A stretch of DNA of 64,000 bases from Sphingosinithalassobacter sp. CS137 (GCF_014334115.1 NZ_CP060494.1:1890501-1954500), one strand, 5' to 3'. Shown: positions 1 to 12,618, numbered from the stretch's first letter. The notes: a model not told the origin generated them from the sequence alone. Program-made: numbers and translations.

Positions 1-1
1 G

Positions 2-85
2 GAGGCGGAGCTCCGCTGGCTCGACGAATGCACGGCGCAGCAGAATACCGATCCGGCCTTTCAGGCGCGCGTTGCGAGGCGCTGA
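2..85 (+). CDS. C-terminal end of an unidentified gene (5' end outside the window)
   Basis: Reading frame 2 is open from the window edge and ends in TGA at 83-85, giving 27 residues (EAELRWLDECTAQQNTDPAF then QARVARR). The bias to charged residues and Ala/Arg is typical of a real C-terminus in this genome. The remnant is too short to assign a family. It converges on map, whose stop is 39 bp away. It could be a chance open frame, so confidence is moderate. Confidence 0.4.
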   Translation, partial: EAELRWLDECTAQQNTDPAFQARVARR

Positions 86-124
86 CCGCGTTGGTGCGGA
101 ACCCCGCTGGCAAACGCCAGCGGC

Positions 125-904
125 TCAGCGCATGCGGTCCGGCATCCCGCTCTCCTCTGCCCGAAGCGTGAGCACCTCGACTCCGTTGCCCGTCACCGCG
201 ACGGTATGCTCGAACTGGGCGGAAAGCTTTCCGTCGCTTGCCACCACCGTCCAGCCGTCGTCGTTCGTCGACACCTTGCGGCTGCCCTGATTGATCATCG
301 GCTCGATCGTGAAGACCATCCCTTCACGCAACCGCATGCCGGTTCCGGGACGCCCGAAATTGAGCACCTGCGGCTCCTCATGCATCTCGCGACCGATCCC
401 ATGACCGCAGAATTCGCGCACGACCGAATAGCCGTGCCGCTTGGCATGGCGCTCGATCGCGAAGCCGATGTCCCCCAGATGCGCGCCGGGCCGGACCTGA
501 CGTATCCCCTGCCACATCGCCTCCCGGGCAACCCGCACCAGCCGCCGGGCAGCGGGCGGAGCATCGCCGACGACATAGGTCTTGCTCGAATCGGCGATGA
601 AGCCATTCTTTTCGAGCGTGATGTCGAGATTGGTGATGTCGCCGTCGCGAATGAACTCGGCCGCATCGGGCACGCCATGGCAGACGACATGGTTGATCGA
701 GCAGTTCAGGACATATTCGAAGCCATATTGCCCCTTGCTCGCCGGCCGCGCACCCAGATCATGCGTGATAAAGCGTTCGACCAGGTCATTGACCTGCAAC
801 GTCGACATGCCGGCGAGCTGTTGGCGGTCGAGCATCTCGAAAACCGATGCGAGCAGCCGCCCCGATGTGCGCAGGAGCGCCAGTTCCTCAGCCGTCTTGA
901 CCAT
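125..904 (-). CDS. map: Type I methionine aminopeptidase
   Basis: Cytosolic metalloprotease that removes the initiator methionine from nascent proteins. The 259-aa product has all five metal ligands of the family: Asp94 (NLD), Asp105 (IAD), His168 (CGHGIG), Glu201 (TIEP) and Glu232 (QFEHT), plus the substrate-contacting His76 (CHGVPD). Each lies three residues before its E. coli counterpart, so the protein is full length and the start at MVKTAEEL is well supported. An in-frame start further upstream would overlap the ParD-like gene. It follows that gene by 1 bp and is probably co-transcribed with it. Confidence 0.96.
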   Translation of the reverse strand: MVKTAEELALLRTSGRLLASVFEMLDRQQLAGMSTLQVNDLVERFITHDLGARPASKGQYGFEYVLNCSINHVVCHGVPDAAEFIRDGDITNLDITLEKNGFIADSSKTYVVGDAPPAARRLVRVAREAMWQGIRQVRPGAHLGDIGFAIERHAKRHGYSVVREFCGHGIGREMHEEPQVLNFGRPGTGMRLREGMVFTIEPMINQGSRKVSTNDDGWTVVASDGKLSAQFEHTVAVTGNGVEVLTLRAEESGMPDRMR

Positions 905-905
905 G

Positions 906-1112
906 TCAGCCGTGCGCAAGCTCGGGAATGCGCACCTTCGCCGCCGCAAACTGCATCCGGACGATCTCGTTGAACGAAGCGGTGGGATTGGCCTCGGCGA
1001 GCATGCCGATCTTCATCCAATATTCGGCCTGCGCATTGATCGAGCGGCACATGACGGTACTGGCGCGGCGCAGTTCTTCATGCAGCGCGTCGTCGATCTT
1101 CACGATTCCCAT
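906..1112 (-). CDS. ParD-like antitoxin-family protein upstream of map
   Basis: A 68-aa protein beginning MGIVKIDDALHEELRRAS, resembling the ParD-like family of small DNA-binding (ribbon-helix-helix type) antitoxin relatives: a short basic beta strand followed by helices. The frame can be extended upstream to 1169, but that would start inside the -35 element of a good promoter, so the ATG at 1112 is preferred. No ParE-type toxin is adjacent; the partner in the transcription unit is map. A palindrome over the promoter suggests that the protein represses its own operon. Family assignment is by recognition; the autoregulation is inference. Confidence 0.75.
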   Translation of the reverse strand: MGIVKIDDALHEELRRASTVMCRSINAQAEYWMKIGMLAEANPTASFNEIVRMQFAAAKVRIPELAHG

Positions 1113-1134
1113 CACGGCCTCCGGAAACGAGCTA

Positions 1135-1169
1135 ACGATCCGTATATGGATCGTATATTGCTCGGTCAA
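1135..1169 (-). promoter_or_regulatory. Promoter and palindromic operator of the ParD-like/map operon
   Basis: Read on the minus strand there is a -35 box TTGACC (1164-1169), a 17-bp spacer and a -10 box TATACG (1141-1146), ending 29 bp before the ATG at 1112. A perfect inverted repeat, ACGATCC-N6-GGATCGT (1135-1154), covers the -10 box. This is the layout of an autorepressed antitoxin operon. The elements are read directly; their use is inferred. Confidence 0.65.
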
Positions 1170-1197
1170 TCAGGAGACCACGGGGGCGAAGACGCCC

Positions 1198-1860
1198 TCA
1201 AAACACAAGCCGAGCGACGTCCTCGAAATCAGCGGCGATGTCATGAACGCCGAGCGCGCGCAGCCGCTCGGCGTGATCGGGAGCGCAATGGCGACCGGCG
1301 CAAAGACCGATGACATGCGCGCCCGATGCTACCGCACCCCGTACGCCGACGGGTGAATCCTCCAGGATCACGGTGCGGCGGATGTCGGCGCCGATCGCCT
1401 CCGCGGCGTGGAGATAGAGATCCGGCGCGGGCTTTCCCCGTCCGACATGCTCCTTGCCGCTGTAGAGATGCTCACCGAACGCATCGCGGATCCCGAGGTG
1501 ATCGAGGTGAGTGGCGATCCAGTGAGTCGAACTCGACGAGGCGATCGCTCGCGGGAGCTCGGCCGGAAGACCCCGGATGAAGGCAATGGCGCCGGCGACC
1601 GGATCGAGGCCCTCGAGAAGCACGCGCTCATTCTCGGCCACCCGCTCGCCTTCGAAATGCGGCGGAAGCGGGCGTCCGATCCAGCGCTCGACCGCGCTGA
1701 CGAAGTCCTGGCCCGAAAGGCCCATGAAGTTCGCCATCGAATCTTCGGCACTGGTAGGATGCCCATTGGCGGTCAGGAAATTCGCGATGTGGCGATTGCC
1801 CTCATATTCGCTTTCAAGCAGCACGCCGTCGAAATCGAAGAGGATCGCATCGAACTTCAT
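1198..1860 (-). CDS. HAD-superfamily phosphatase (phosphoglycolate phosphatase / beta-phosphoglucomutase-like)
   Basis: A 220-aa haloacid dehalogenase-fold hydrolase. Motif I is DFDGVLLES, with nucleophile Asp9 and acid/base Asp11; motif II is the serine run in AIASSSSTHW; motif III is the Lys in GKPAPDLYL; motif IV is ILEDSPVG. A helical cap of about 75 residues follows motif I, as in subfamily IA. The substrate cannot be told from sequence; small sugar phosphates or phosphoglycolate are usual. The start ATG overlaps the yggS stop by 4 bp (ATGA), implying translational coupling. Confidence 0.88.
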   Translation of the reverse strand: MKFDAILFDFDGVLLESEYEGNRHIANFLTANGHPTSAEDSMANFMGLSGQDFVSAVERWIGRPLPPHFEGERVAENERVLLEGLDPVAGAIAFIRGLPAELPRAIASSSSTHWIATHLDHLGIRDAFGEHLYSGKEHVGRGKPAPDLYLHAAEAIGADIRRTVILEDSPVGVRGAVASGAHVIGLCAGRHCAPDHAERLRALGVHDIAADFEDVARLVF

Positions 1861-2525
1861 GCGCGCGCTCCGAACAGGGCCGTGCCGACCCGGACGTGGG
1901 TGGCGCCCAGCGTGACGGCGGTATCGAAATCGCCTGACATACCCATGCTGAACCCGGCGAGACCATGGTCCCGACCAAGCTTCGCCAGCAGCGCAAAATA
2001 GGGCGCGGGCTCGACGCCGAAGGGGGGGACGCACATAAGCCCTGCCACCGGGATTTCGGCGGCGCGCGCTTCGCCAAGAAGCGCGGGAAGATCGGCAATC
2101 GCGCAGCCGCCCTTCTGCGGCTCGTCCCCGATATCGACCTGGACGAAGCACGATGGACGGCGATCCGCCTTGTCCATCGCCTTCGCGAGCGCAGTGACGA
2201 GCGAACTTCGATCGAGCGAATGGATCGCGTCGAACAGCGCGACGGCGTCATCGGCCTTGTTCGATTGCAACTGGCCGACGAGGTGAAGGTCGATGCCGGG
2301 GGTCGCTTCGCGCAGCGCGGGCCATTTGGCGGCGGCCTCCTGCACCCGATTCTCTCCGAAAACGCGTTGCCCCGCGGTGATGAGCGGGCGGATCGCATCG
2401 GCTTCATGCATCTTGGAAACGGCAATCAGGGTGACCGCGTCGGGCGATCGCCGAGCGGTCTTCGCGGCACGCGCGATCTCCTGCCGGACGGATTCCAGGC
2501 GGTGACGGGCATCGTCGGGTTGCAT
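1857..2525 (-). CDS. yggS: YggS/PROSC-family pyridoxal-phosphate homeostasis protein
   Basis: A 222-aa single-domain alanine-racemase-fold protein that binds PLP and buffers vitamin B6 and amino-acid metabolism. Visible marks are the PLP lysine Lys38 in AVSKMHEADAI, FGENRVQEA, HLVGQLQSNKADD and the C-terminal GATHVRVGTALFGAR. The start at MQPDDARHRLE matches the usual N-terminus; a longer frame would run into the divergent ThiE-like gene. Only 22 bp separate the two divergent starts, so promoters must overlap coding sequence. It overlaps the downstream HAD gene by 4 bp. Confidence 0.93.
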   Translation of the reverse strand: MQPDDARHRLESVRQEIARAAKTARRSPDAVTLIAVSKMHEADAIRPLITAGQRVFGENRVQEAAAKWPALREATPGIDLHLVGQLQSNKADDAVALFDAIHSLDRSSLVTALAKAMDKADRRPSCFVQVDIGDEPQKGGCAIADLPALLGEARAAEIPVAGLMCVPPFGVEPAPYFALLAKLGRDHGLAGFSMGMSGDFDTAVTLGATHVRVGTALFGARA

Positions 2526-2547
2526 GAGCCGCGCTATAGGGAGCGTC

Positions 2548-3114
2548 ATGCGCCGCCGCCAGTCCCTGCTCCCTACGATCTGGCTGATGACCGATGAGCG
2601 CATGGGGGAGCGACTGTGGGAGGCACTGGAGCGGTTGCCGCGCGGCAGCGGCGTGATCCTCCGCCATTACTCGCTGCCGATCGGGGAGCGCCGCGCCCTC
2701 TTCGCCAAGGTGGCACGAGTCGCCCGACGGCGGCGGCTGATATTACTGCGTGCGGGCGAGGGGCCGCTCGGGCCCGAGGAGCATGGCGTGCACGGCCGCA
2801 CGGCTCGCCGAACGCGTCCGGGGCTGCGCACGATGCCTGTCCATTCGCGGACCGAGGCAATCACCGCGGTCCGCCGTGGTGCCGATGCGCTGTTCGTTTC
2901 TCCGGTCTTCGCGACTCGATCGCACCCTGGCGCCAGGGCCCTGGGGCCCGTGGGGCTCGGGCTGATGATCGCGGGACTCGACGTGCCGGTGATCGCACTC
3001 GGCGGCATGGACGCGCGTCGCGCGCGCGCGCTCCGCGTTCCGGGACTATATGGCTGGGCGGCAATCGACGCCTGGAGCGCCGCCGATCAGAAGCGGAAGG
3101 CTGTTCCGACGTAG
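2548..3114 (+). CDS. Thiamine-phosphate synthase-like (ThiE/TenI) protein
   Basis: A 188-aa TIM-barrel protein of the thiamine phosphate synthase/TenI family. The C-terminal half carries VHSRTEAITAVRRGADALF, SPVFATRSHPG and VIALGGMDARRARAL, the phosphate-binding strands of the barrel. The N-terminal half is short and divergent, without a clear pyrimidine/magnesium-binding segment, so a TenI-like or other role is possible rather than true ThiE. No thi genes or TPP riboswitch lie nearby. Its last 28 bp overlap the convergent gene at 3087-3818. An earlier in-frame ATG at 2524 would overlap yggS. Confidence 0.72.
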   Translation: MRRRQSLLPTIWLMTDERMGERLWEALERLPRGSGVILRHYSLPIGERRALFAKVARVARRRRLILLRAGEGPLGPEEHGVHGRTARRTRPGLRTMPVHSRTEAITAVRRGADALFVSPVFATRSHPGARALGPVGLGLMIAGLDVPVIALGGMDARRARALRVPGLYGWAAIDAWSAADQKRKAVPT

Positions 3115-3818
3115 ACGGCCTGGCTGTCGCGGCGATCGTCGGTGAGCCGCGGCAACCGCTCGCGTTCGCTACGCTCGTAGCGGACTCCGGCAGTGACATC
3201 GAGGTTCCGAGTCAGCGAATAGGAGCCCATCACGTCGATCGTCTGGCGCTGGCTTTCCGAGCCGACCAGCTTCGGCGCCGGGCCTTCCACGGGGCGGCTG
3301 TTCGAAGCGCTCACTCGCGCGCCGGCGCGGTCGCCGCGATAGCTGACCCCCACTTCGGTGCGCTCGGTACCACCCGGCTGGCTGACCAGATCGACTCGAG
3401 TGACATCGGCCGAAACGGCAAACCGCTGCCAGCCCACCGAGGCGCCGAGATTATAAGCGATCGGCGCGAGGCTAAGCGATTCTGGCTGAGCGGCGGCGGC
3501 GCGACTACGCTCGGCCTCGCCGACCGTGCGATTGGTTCGCGCGCGAACTGCGACGGTGACTGCGCGGTTGGCGGGGCGGCGGGATGCGCTGGGCGTAAAC
3601 CGGAAGCCGCGTTCGGCCATGCCGCTCTGCGCGAGCACGGCGGCAAGCTTGGGATCGGCCGCGGCGGGCGTGAAGCTGTCGATGCTCCGGATCATCGAAC
3701 GGCTCGGCTCCATCGCAGCGACACCGCTCTCGCGCGCCTGAAGCGCAGGCGCAACGGCGACCCCGGCGGCAATCAATGCCCCCAGACCCAGCCCTGCCAT
3801 CCAGCGCCCCGAAATCAT
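3087..3818 (-). CDS. Secreted protein, predicted outer-membrane beta-barrel
   Basis: A 243-aa protein with a clear signal peptide (MISGRWMAGLGLGALIAAG, cleavage probably after ALQA). The C-terminal 120 residues alternate polar and hydrophobic (for example WQRFAVSADVTRVDLVSQ and LDVTAGVRYERSER) and the chain ends in Phe (GTAFRF), as expected of a barrel recognised by BAM. The ATG at 3818 is chosen because GGAAGG lies about 7 bp upstream; an ATG two codons earlier is almost in contact with it. No named family is recognised. It overlaps the ThiE-like gene tail to tail. Confidence 0.7.
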   Translation of the reverse strand: MISGRWMAGLGLGALIAAGVAVAPALQARESGVAAMEPSRSMIRSIDSFTPAAADPKLAAVLAQSGMAERGFRFTPSASRRPANRAVTVAVRARTNRTVGEAERSRAAAAQPESLSLAPIAYNLGASVGWQRFAVSADVTRVDLVSQPGGTERTEVGVSYRGDRAGARVSASNSRPVEGPAPKLVGSESQRQTIDVMGSYSLTRNLDVTAGVRYERSERERLPRLTDDRRDSQAVYVGTAFRF

Positions 3819-3925
3819 CGTCATTCCTTCCCTGTTGATAAGTGCTACCACGAACCGGCCGCATCGTTCCACTGGCTATGCGAGAATCCTCATGACTGTT
3901 GCACAGGGTCCACAGCCCGCAGCGC

Positions 3926-3953
3926 TTGCGGCGCCCGTGCGACCATCTATAGA
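3926..3953 (+). promoter_or_regulatory. Candidate promoter for the DUF3576-leuS-lptE-holA operon
   Basis: TTGCGG (3926-3931), a 16-bp spacer and TATAGA (3948-3953) lie 37 bp before the DUF3576 start in a divergent intergenic region. This is the best -35/-10 pair found there by eye. It has not been tested against a model of sphingomonad promoters. Confidence 0.4.
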
Positions 3954-3989
3954 GGCTGTTCGAGCCAACTTCTGCCTTGGGATTTGCCG

Positions 3990-4424
3990 ATGAACCGCCT
4001 GTTGAGCACTGCGATCCTGGCATCGCTCGCCTGCACCACCGCCGCATGCGGCGGCGGCGACCGGCCGCGCGCCGATCTCGCCGCGTCACAGGTGACGACG
4101 ATCGGCGTGAACAGCTATCTGTGGCGCGCGAGCCTCGACACGCTGAGCTTCATGCCGCTGCTCCAGACCGATTCGAACGGCGGCGTCATCGTGACCGACT
4201 GGTACGTCAATCCGAACGTTCAGAACGAGCGCATGAAGGTGACCGTCACGATCCTCGACCAGGATCTGCGCGCCGACGCGCTGCGAGTCGCCGCACTGCG
4301 CCAGGTGAGCCAGAACGGCCAGTGGGTGGAGGCCCCGGTGCAGGCGGCAACGGTGCAGCGGCTGGAGGACATCATCCTCACGCGCGCTCGCGATTTGCGC
4401 CGCGCCGCACTCGTACAGGACTGA
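3990..4424 (+). CDS. DUF3576 domain lipoprotein upstream of leuS
   Basis: A 144-aa exported protein with a short hydrophobic signal ([20 protein letters not shown]), with cysteines at residues 16 and 21 that could be lipidated, followed by a compact domain rich in beta strands ([20 protein letters not shown]). This family is characteristic of Alphaproteobacteria and is typically found just before leuS and lptE, as here. The function is unknown; the link to lptE suggests an envelope role (inference). Sixteen bp separate it from leuS. Confidence 0.85.
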   Translation: MNRLLSTAILASLACTTAACGGGDRPRADLAASQVTTIGVNSYLWRASLDTLSFMPLLQTDSNGGVIVTDWYVNPNVQNERMKVTVTILDQDLRADALRVAALRQVSQNGQWVEAPVQAATVQRLEDIILTRARDLRRAALVQD

Positions 4425-4440
4425 TTTTTCAGGAGTTTCC

Positions 4441-6953
<2,513 letters not shown>

Positions 6954-6957
<4 letters not shown>

Positions 6958-7445
6958 GGGCGTTGGCGGCCCTGATGGCGCTGGCGGCGCTTTCGGGCTG
7001 CGGCCTGCGGCCGCTCTATGGCGGCGGCGCATCGGGGCCGGTGCGATCCACACTCGCGGCAGTGTCGGTCGCTCCGATACCGGGTCGTTCGGGATGGCTG
7101 GTGGCGCATGCGCTGCGCGATCGGCTCGACGTCGGCAATGACGCTCCGGCGCGCTACCGGCTCGACGTGCGGCTCGACGATCAGATCACCGGTCTTGGCG
7201 TGCGGCGCGACGATAGCGTTGCACGCGAGCGTCGCTCGCTGCGTGCCCGCTACCAGTTGATCGACCTGAGCACCGGCGCCGTCGTGCTCGATTCGACCGC
7301 GGGTTCGGACGCTGGCATCGATGTGGTCGGTTCCGAATATGCGACGATCGCCGCCGAGCGCAGTGCCCTCGAGCGGCTGTCGAACATCGTCGCCGACCAG
7401 ATCGTGGCTCGGCTCGCGCGCTACGCCCAGAATGAGGCGCAGTGA
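6954..7445 (+). CDS. lptE: LPS-assembly lipoprotein LptE
   Basis: A 163-aa lipoprotein, the outer-membrane plug partner of LptD in lipopolysaccharide export. The signal peptide ends in the lipobox LSGC (Cys16), followed by GLRPLYGGG, the usual LptE start of the mature chain. The body is an alternating alpha/beta domain with a helical C-terminus. It sits between leuS and holA, the standard alphaproteobacterial order, with ATGA and GTGA overlaps on both sides, so translation of all three is coupled. Confidence 0.9.
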
Positions 7446-8458
7446 AAGTCAACGTCGCGCAGATGCGTGCGCGCATCGCCGCGCCAACCCCCGACATCCG
7501 CCTGTATCTGCTGCACGGTCCCGATGAGGCCGGCGCGCAGGCGCTGGGGCAGCAGCTTGCCCAGGCGCTAGGGCCCGAGGTCGAGAAAATTGACGTCGAA
7601 TCCAAAGCGTTGCGCGATTCCCCCGGGACTCTCGCGGACGAAGCCGCGTCGCTTTCGCTATTCGGCGAGAGGCGGCTGATCCGGGTCCGTGGCGCTGACG
7701 ACGCTACTGTAGAAGCGGTCACGCTGCTGCTGGACGCCGAGCAGGCCATCAATCCGGTGGTCGCCTTCGGACCCGGACTGAGGACCAGCAGCAAGCTGGT
7801 GAAGCTGGCAATCGCCGCGCCGGCCGCATTGGCACTGGCCTGCTATCCGCCCGAAGGACAGGATGCCGTTCGGCTGGCATCGGCACTGGCGCAGGAGCAG
7901 GGGCTCCGCCTGACCGGCGACGTGCCGCAGCGGCTCGCAAGCGCCGCGGGCGGGGACAGGGCCGTGCTTGCGCGCGAGATCGAGAAGCTTGCGCTGTTTC
8001 TCGATGCAGCGCCCGATCGGAAGCGGGATGCGGATTCGACAACACTGGAAGCGATCGGCGCGGACCTGGACGAATCGGAGCTGTTCGAAGTGATCGAAGC
8101 GGCGATCGACGGGCGCGTCGCAACGATCGGCACCGCACTCAGGCGACTGCGCGAGGCGGGCGGCTCAGGTATCCCGCTGCTCCGCCAGCTGGCGCGGCGG
8201 CTGATGACACTTGCCGAGCTGCGTGCGCAGGCGGATTCGGGAGTACCAGTCGATCAGCTCGTCGAGCGGATCTTTTTCCGCGAACGTGCCGACACTGCGC
8301 GGGCGCTCAAGCGCTGGAACGCGCCCCAACTGGCACGGGCGATAGAGCGGGTCCGCTCCGCCGAGCGCGCGCTGATGCAGACGGCAAATGCAGGCGATGT
8401 GATCGCCGAGGCGGAATGCGCCGCGCTGACGCGCGCGGCCGCGCGCATGCGGGGCTAG
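7442..8458 (+). CDS. holA: DNA polymerase III delta subunit
   Basis: A 338-aa clamp-loader subunit that opens the beta sliding clamp. The N-terminal AAA+-like domain begins with LYLLHGPDEAGAQALGQQL; the usual Walker lysine is absent, as is normal for delta. The C-terminal helical collar domain includes PLLRQLARRLMTLAELRAQ. The start is GTG at 7442, overlapping the lptE stop. The stop TAG shares the palindrome CTAG (8455-8458) with the stop of the convergent parB. Confidence 0.95.
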   Translation: MKVNVAQMRARIAAPTPDIRLYLLHGPDEAGAQALGQQLAQALGPEVEKIDVESKALRDSPGTLADEAASLSLFGERRLIRVRGADDATVEAVTLLLDAEQAINPVVAFGPGLRTSSKLVKLAIAAPAALALACYPPEGQDAVRLASALAQEQGLRLTGDVPQRLASAAGGDRAVLAREIEKLALFLDAAPDRKRDADSTTLEAIGADLDESELFEVIEAAIDGRVATIGTALRRLREAGGSGIPLLRQLARRLMTLAELRAQADSGVPVDQLVERIFFRERADTARALKRWNAPQLARAIERVRSAERALMQTANAGDVIAEAECAALTRAAARMRG

Positions 8459-9374
8459 ATTCGGTCTCCGCTCAGCCGCTGGCACACCATGTCGAGCTGG
8501 TCGAGCGTCGAATAGCCGAGGGTGAGGGTGCCGCCCTTGGCACCATGGGCGATCCGCACGTTGAGCCCGAGTGCATCGCTCAAATGCCGCTCGAGCGCAG
8601 CGATATCGGCATCATTGCCCGGGCCCGCTTCGCTCCGGCTCGCGCCGCGCGGTGAATCGCCGCGCGGCTTCGATTCCCGCGCAAGCCGTTCGGTTTCGCG
8701 AACCGAGAGCCCTTTTTCGATTACTCGATGCGCAAGCGATTCGGCGTCAGGCGCACCGATGAGGGCCCGTGCATGGCCCATCTGAAGCCCCCCCTCGACG
8801 ACCAGACCCTGCACGCCCGGCGGAAGATCGAGCAATCGCATGAGATTGGCGACATGGCTGCGGGACTTATGGACCAGCCGCGCAAGCGCATCCTGGGTGT
8901 GGCCGAATTCATCGATCAGCTTGCGATAGGCGTCGGCCTCTTCGATCGCATTGAGATCCTGGCGCTGAATATTCTCGACCAGCGCTATCTCGAGCGTCTC
9001 GGCCTCGCTGAGCTCGCGGACGACGACGGGAACCTCGTGGAGCCGCGCCTTCTGTGCGGCGCGCCAACGACGCTCGCCGGCAACGATCTGATATCCCTTG
9101 CCGTGCGGCCTGGCGACGATCGGCTGAATCAGGCCGCGCGCCGCGATTGACTGGGCAAGATCGTCGAGCGCGGCTTCGTCGAACCGACGGCGCGGCTGCC
9201 CCGGGTGAGGGGCGAGTGCGCTCACCGGCAGCATCCGAATGCCCGTTCCACCGGCCGGCGCTCCCTCTGCGGGCGCTTCCCGTTCGGTATCGCCGAGCAA
9301 CGCGCTGAGACCACGGCCAAGGCCGGGGCGCGGCTTGCGGGTGGGGGCAGGGGGAGAGGCGCTGGTTTCTTCGG

Positions 9375-9378
<4 letters not shown>
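8455..9378 (-). CDS. parB: Chromosome-partitioning protein ParB
   Basis: A 307-aa CTP-dependent clamp that loads at parS and spreads on DNA. In order: a basic N-terminal tail with RKPRPGLGRGLSALLGD (ParA-interacting), the CTP-binding ParB/Srx domain with GERRWRAAQ at 101-109, a helix-turn-helix (TQDALARLVHKSRSHVANLM) that reads parS, and a C-terminal dimerisation domain. It is last in the mnmE-mnmG-rsmG-parA-parB operon and overlaps parA by 4 bp. Three parS sites lie 0.8-3.3 kb away. Confidence 0.97.
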
Positions 9379-10153
<775 letters not shown>

Positions 10154-10157
<4 letters not shown>

Positions 10158-10774
10158 CTCGGGCGTACCTCCCGCGCGACCACGATCAGGGACTCGGACT
10201 GCGTGATACTCGGTTCCACGTGGAACGAACCTTGCCACGCGCGCCGCGCCGCTTCCACCTCTGATTGCGCATTCCGGCCTTTCGGCAGAAGCCAGAGCGT
10301 CGAACGCGTGCTGCAATTGCGCGCTGCGGCGAGCAGCGCAGGGAGCGCCATCACCGCGCGTGCGGTGATAACCGCAGCCGCGAGCGGCACGACGCTCTCG
10401 ACTCGCATGGCGTGAACTTCGACGCGGTCGCCGATACCGAGCGCGTCTGCGGCCGTGCGGAGAAACTCGGCGCGCTTCGCCCGCGGCTCGATGAGATGCA
10501 CCGGGCGCTCCGTGAGCAGCGCGACTACCAGCCCCGGCAGGCCCGCACCTGACCCGATGTCGAGCCAGACTCCGTCACCGGCAGGCTCCGCCAGCGGGAC
10601 GAGCTGCGCCGAATCGACCAGGTGCCGAACCCAGATCGACTCGAGCGTCGAGGCTGCAATCAGGTTCTGGCGGCCCGATTCTGCGATCAGCAATTCGGCG
10701 TATTCGGCGAGCCGGGTTTCACGTGGAACACCAAAGGTGCTGCGGACCCACTCGCGTGCCTCCTCCTCGGTCAT
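10154..10774 (-). CDS. rsmG: 16S rRNA (guanine-N7) methyltransferase G
   Basis: A 206-aa SAM-dependent methyltransferase (GidB) that modifies the 530 loop of 16S rRNA. The SAM site is [13 protein letters not shown] at residues 70-82, followed by [14 protein letters not shown] and, further on, [14 protein letters not shown]. It lies between mnmG and parA as in most alphaproteobacteria, with 4-bp overlaps at both ends. Two of the three parS sites are inside this coding sequence. Confidence 0.96.
10212..10227. other. parS: parS site 1 (inside rsmG)
   Basis: A 14-bp perfect palindrome GTTCCACGTGGAAC at 10213-10226, identical to the core of the Caulobacter-type parS (TGTTCCACGTGGAACA) except at the outermost bases. 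It lies within rsmG, 0.8 kb from the parB start. The palindrome is seen directly; ParB binding is inferred from the consensus. Confidence 0.88.
10715..10730. other. parS: parS site 2 (inside rsmG, near its start)
   Basis: GGTTTCACGTGGAACA matches the parS consensus TGTTNCACGTGNAACA at 15 of 16 positions. It combines a Bacillus-like left half (GTTTCACG) with a Caulobacter-like right half (CGTGGAAC). It lies in the first 60 bp of rsmG. Confidence 0.85.
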
Positions 10775-12618
10775 GCCGCCCTGCGCTTCCGAGCGTGCAG
10801 CAGGATCGCGGAAAGCGCGGCAGGGGTGATCCCGCGAATTCGCGAGGCGGCGCCGAGCGTCTCCGGGCGCGCCGCCGAGAGCCGCTCCACCATCTCTGCC
10901 GAGAGCCCGGGCACGGCGGCGAAATCCAGCCCAGCCGGCAAGCGGATCGCATCATTCGCGCGTAGCTCCGATACCTCCGCCTCCTGCCGATCGAGATACG
11001 GGGCATAGCGCGCATCTTCTTCGGCCTCGGTCAGGACGTCGCCGCGGCAGTTCGCCAGGACCTCCGCTGGCAACAGCTGGGCAGCAGTGACCCCGGGGAA
11101 GCGAAGCCACTCGCGGATCGTCCGGCGGGCGCCATCGGCCGCGACCGGTGCACCTCTGGCACGCACAGCACTCGACGTCGTCTCGACGTCGAACGCGGAA
11201 TCGATCCTGCTCCGCTCCGATTCGCGCTGCGCGAGACGCTCCAGCCGATCGGCACCAAGGCAGCCGAGTGCCCGCGCCACCGGTCCGAGCCGAGTCTCGG
11301 CATTGTCGGCGCGCAACCGCAGGCGGTATTCGGCACGCGCGGTGAGCATGCGATACGGCTCCGTCACCCCCTGAAGCACGAGATCGTCGATCATCACCGC
11401 AAGATAGCTTGTCGCGCGGTCGAGCTCGAGCGGCGCGATGCCCAGCGCATGGGCGGCGGCGTTCAGACCGGCGACCAGTCCCTGGCCTGCCGCTTCCTCA
11501 TAGCCTGTGGTGCCGTTGATCTGCCCCGCACAGAACAGCCCGGAGATCGCGCCGAGCGCCAGACGAGAGTCGAGCGCGCGCGGATCGATATGATCATACT
11601 CCACTGCATAGCCCGGGACGGTGATCGTCGCGCGCTCCAGCCCGGGAATGCTCGCGACCATCGCCTGCTGCACTTCGACCGGGAGCGACGTGGAGAGCCC
11701 GTTGGGATAGACGAAGCTGGTCGCCAGCCCTTCGGGCTCGAGAAAGATCTGATGCCCGTCGCGATCGCCAAAGCGGTGGATCTTGTCCTCGATCGAGGGA
11801 CAGTAGCGCGGCCCCTGCGCCTCGATTGCCCCGGAGAAGAGCGGCGACCGGTGCAGCCCTGCGCGGATCGCGGCATGGGTCGCGGGAACGGTACGCGTGA
11901 TGCCGCAGTGGAGCTGCGGGAGCGACCGGACACGGGTGAGCGGCGACATGGTCCAGGGATCCGCATCGGACGGCTGTTCGGCCAAACGACTCCAATCGAT
12001 CGTGCGCCCGTCGAGGCGGGGCGGGGTCCCGGTCTTGAGCCGAGCCATGGGAAGCGCGAGCGCACGCAACTGCGCGGCGATGCGGCTTGCCGCCGCCTCA
12101 CCGATCCGGCCGCCATCAAGGCGCTCCTCGCCGCGGAAGATGCGGCCGCCGAGGAAGGTGCCGGTAGCGAGCACGACGGCGGGGGCAGCAAGCAGCGTCC
12201 CATCCGCCAAGCGGACGCCCGTCACGCGATCGGACGCGATCTCGAGTGCAGCGGCTTCGCCTTCGACCAGCGTAAGCAGCGGCTGTGCCTTCAGCATCGC
12301 CTGAATCGCGGCGGCATAGCGAACGCGGTCCGCCTGAACCCGCGGCCCCTGAACCGCCGTGCCCTTGCTGCGGTTGAGCATCCGATAATGGATCGCCGCG
12401 GCGTCGGCGGCGCGTGCGATCAGACCATCGAAGGCATCAACTTCACGGACGAGATGCCCCTTGCCCAATCCGCCGATCGCCGGATTGCACGACATCGCGC
12501 CGACCTTGGCGAGATCGAAGCTCAGCAGTGCGGTGCGGGCGCCGCGCCGGGCCGACGCTGCCGCGGCCTCGGTGCCGGCGTGACCGCCGCCGATAACGAT
12601 TACATCGAACGCGTGCAT
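10771..12618 (-). CDS. mnmG: tRNA uridine-5-carboxymethylaminomethyl modification enzyme, FAD subunit
   Basis: A 615-aa flavoprotein (GidA) that with MnmE makes the cmnm5 modification at tRNA wobble U34. The FAD-binding motif [12 protein letters not shown] is at residues 8-19; other family marks are [54 protein letters not shown] [14 protein letters not shown] and [13 protein letters not shown]. The C-terminal helical domain that docks MnmE and tRNA is present. It overlaps rsmG by 4 bp. Confidence 0.97.
   Translation of the reverse strand: MHAFDVIVIGGGHAGTEAAAASARRGARTALLSFDLAKVGAMSCNPAIGGLGKGHLVREVDAFDGLIARAADAAAIHYRMLNRSKGTAVQGPRVQADRVRYAAAIQAMLKAQPLLTLVEGEAAALEIASDRVTGVRLADGTLLAAPAVVLATGTFLGGRIFRGEERLDGGRIGEAAASRIAAQLRALALPMARLKTGTPPRLDGRTIDWSRLAEQPSDADPWTMSPLTRVRSLPQLHCGITRTVPATHAAIRAGLHRSPLFSGAIEAQGPRYCPSIEDKIHRFGDRDGHQIFLEPEGLATSFVYPNGLSTSLPVEVQQAMVASIPGLERATITVPGYAVEYDHIDPRALDSRLALGAISGLFCAGQINGTTGYEEAAGQGLVAGLNAAAHALGIAPLELDRATSYLAVMIDDLVLQGVTEPYRMLTARAEYRLRLRADNAETRLGPVARALGCLGADRLERLAQRESERSRIDSAFDVETTSSAVRARGAPVAADGARRTIREWLRFPGVTAAQLLPAEVLANCRGDVLTEAEEDARYAPYLDRQEAEVSELRANDAIRLPAGLDFAAVPGLSAEMVERLSAARPETLGAASRIRGITPAALSAILLHARKRRAA

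Noticed and set aside
2616..3990. Long plus-strand frame running into DUF3576
   Set aside because: The upstream part is Arg/Ala-rich shadow of the ThiE-like and barrel genes; the signal peptide at 3990 marks the true start.
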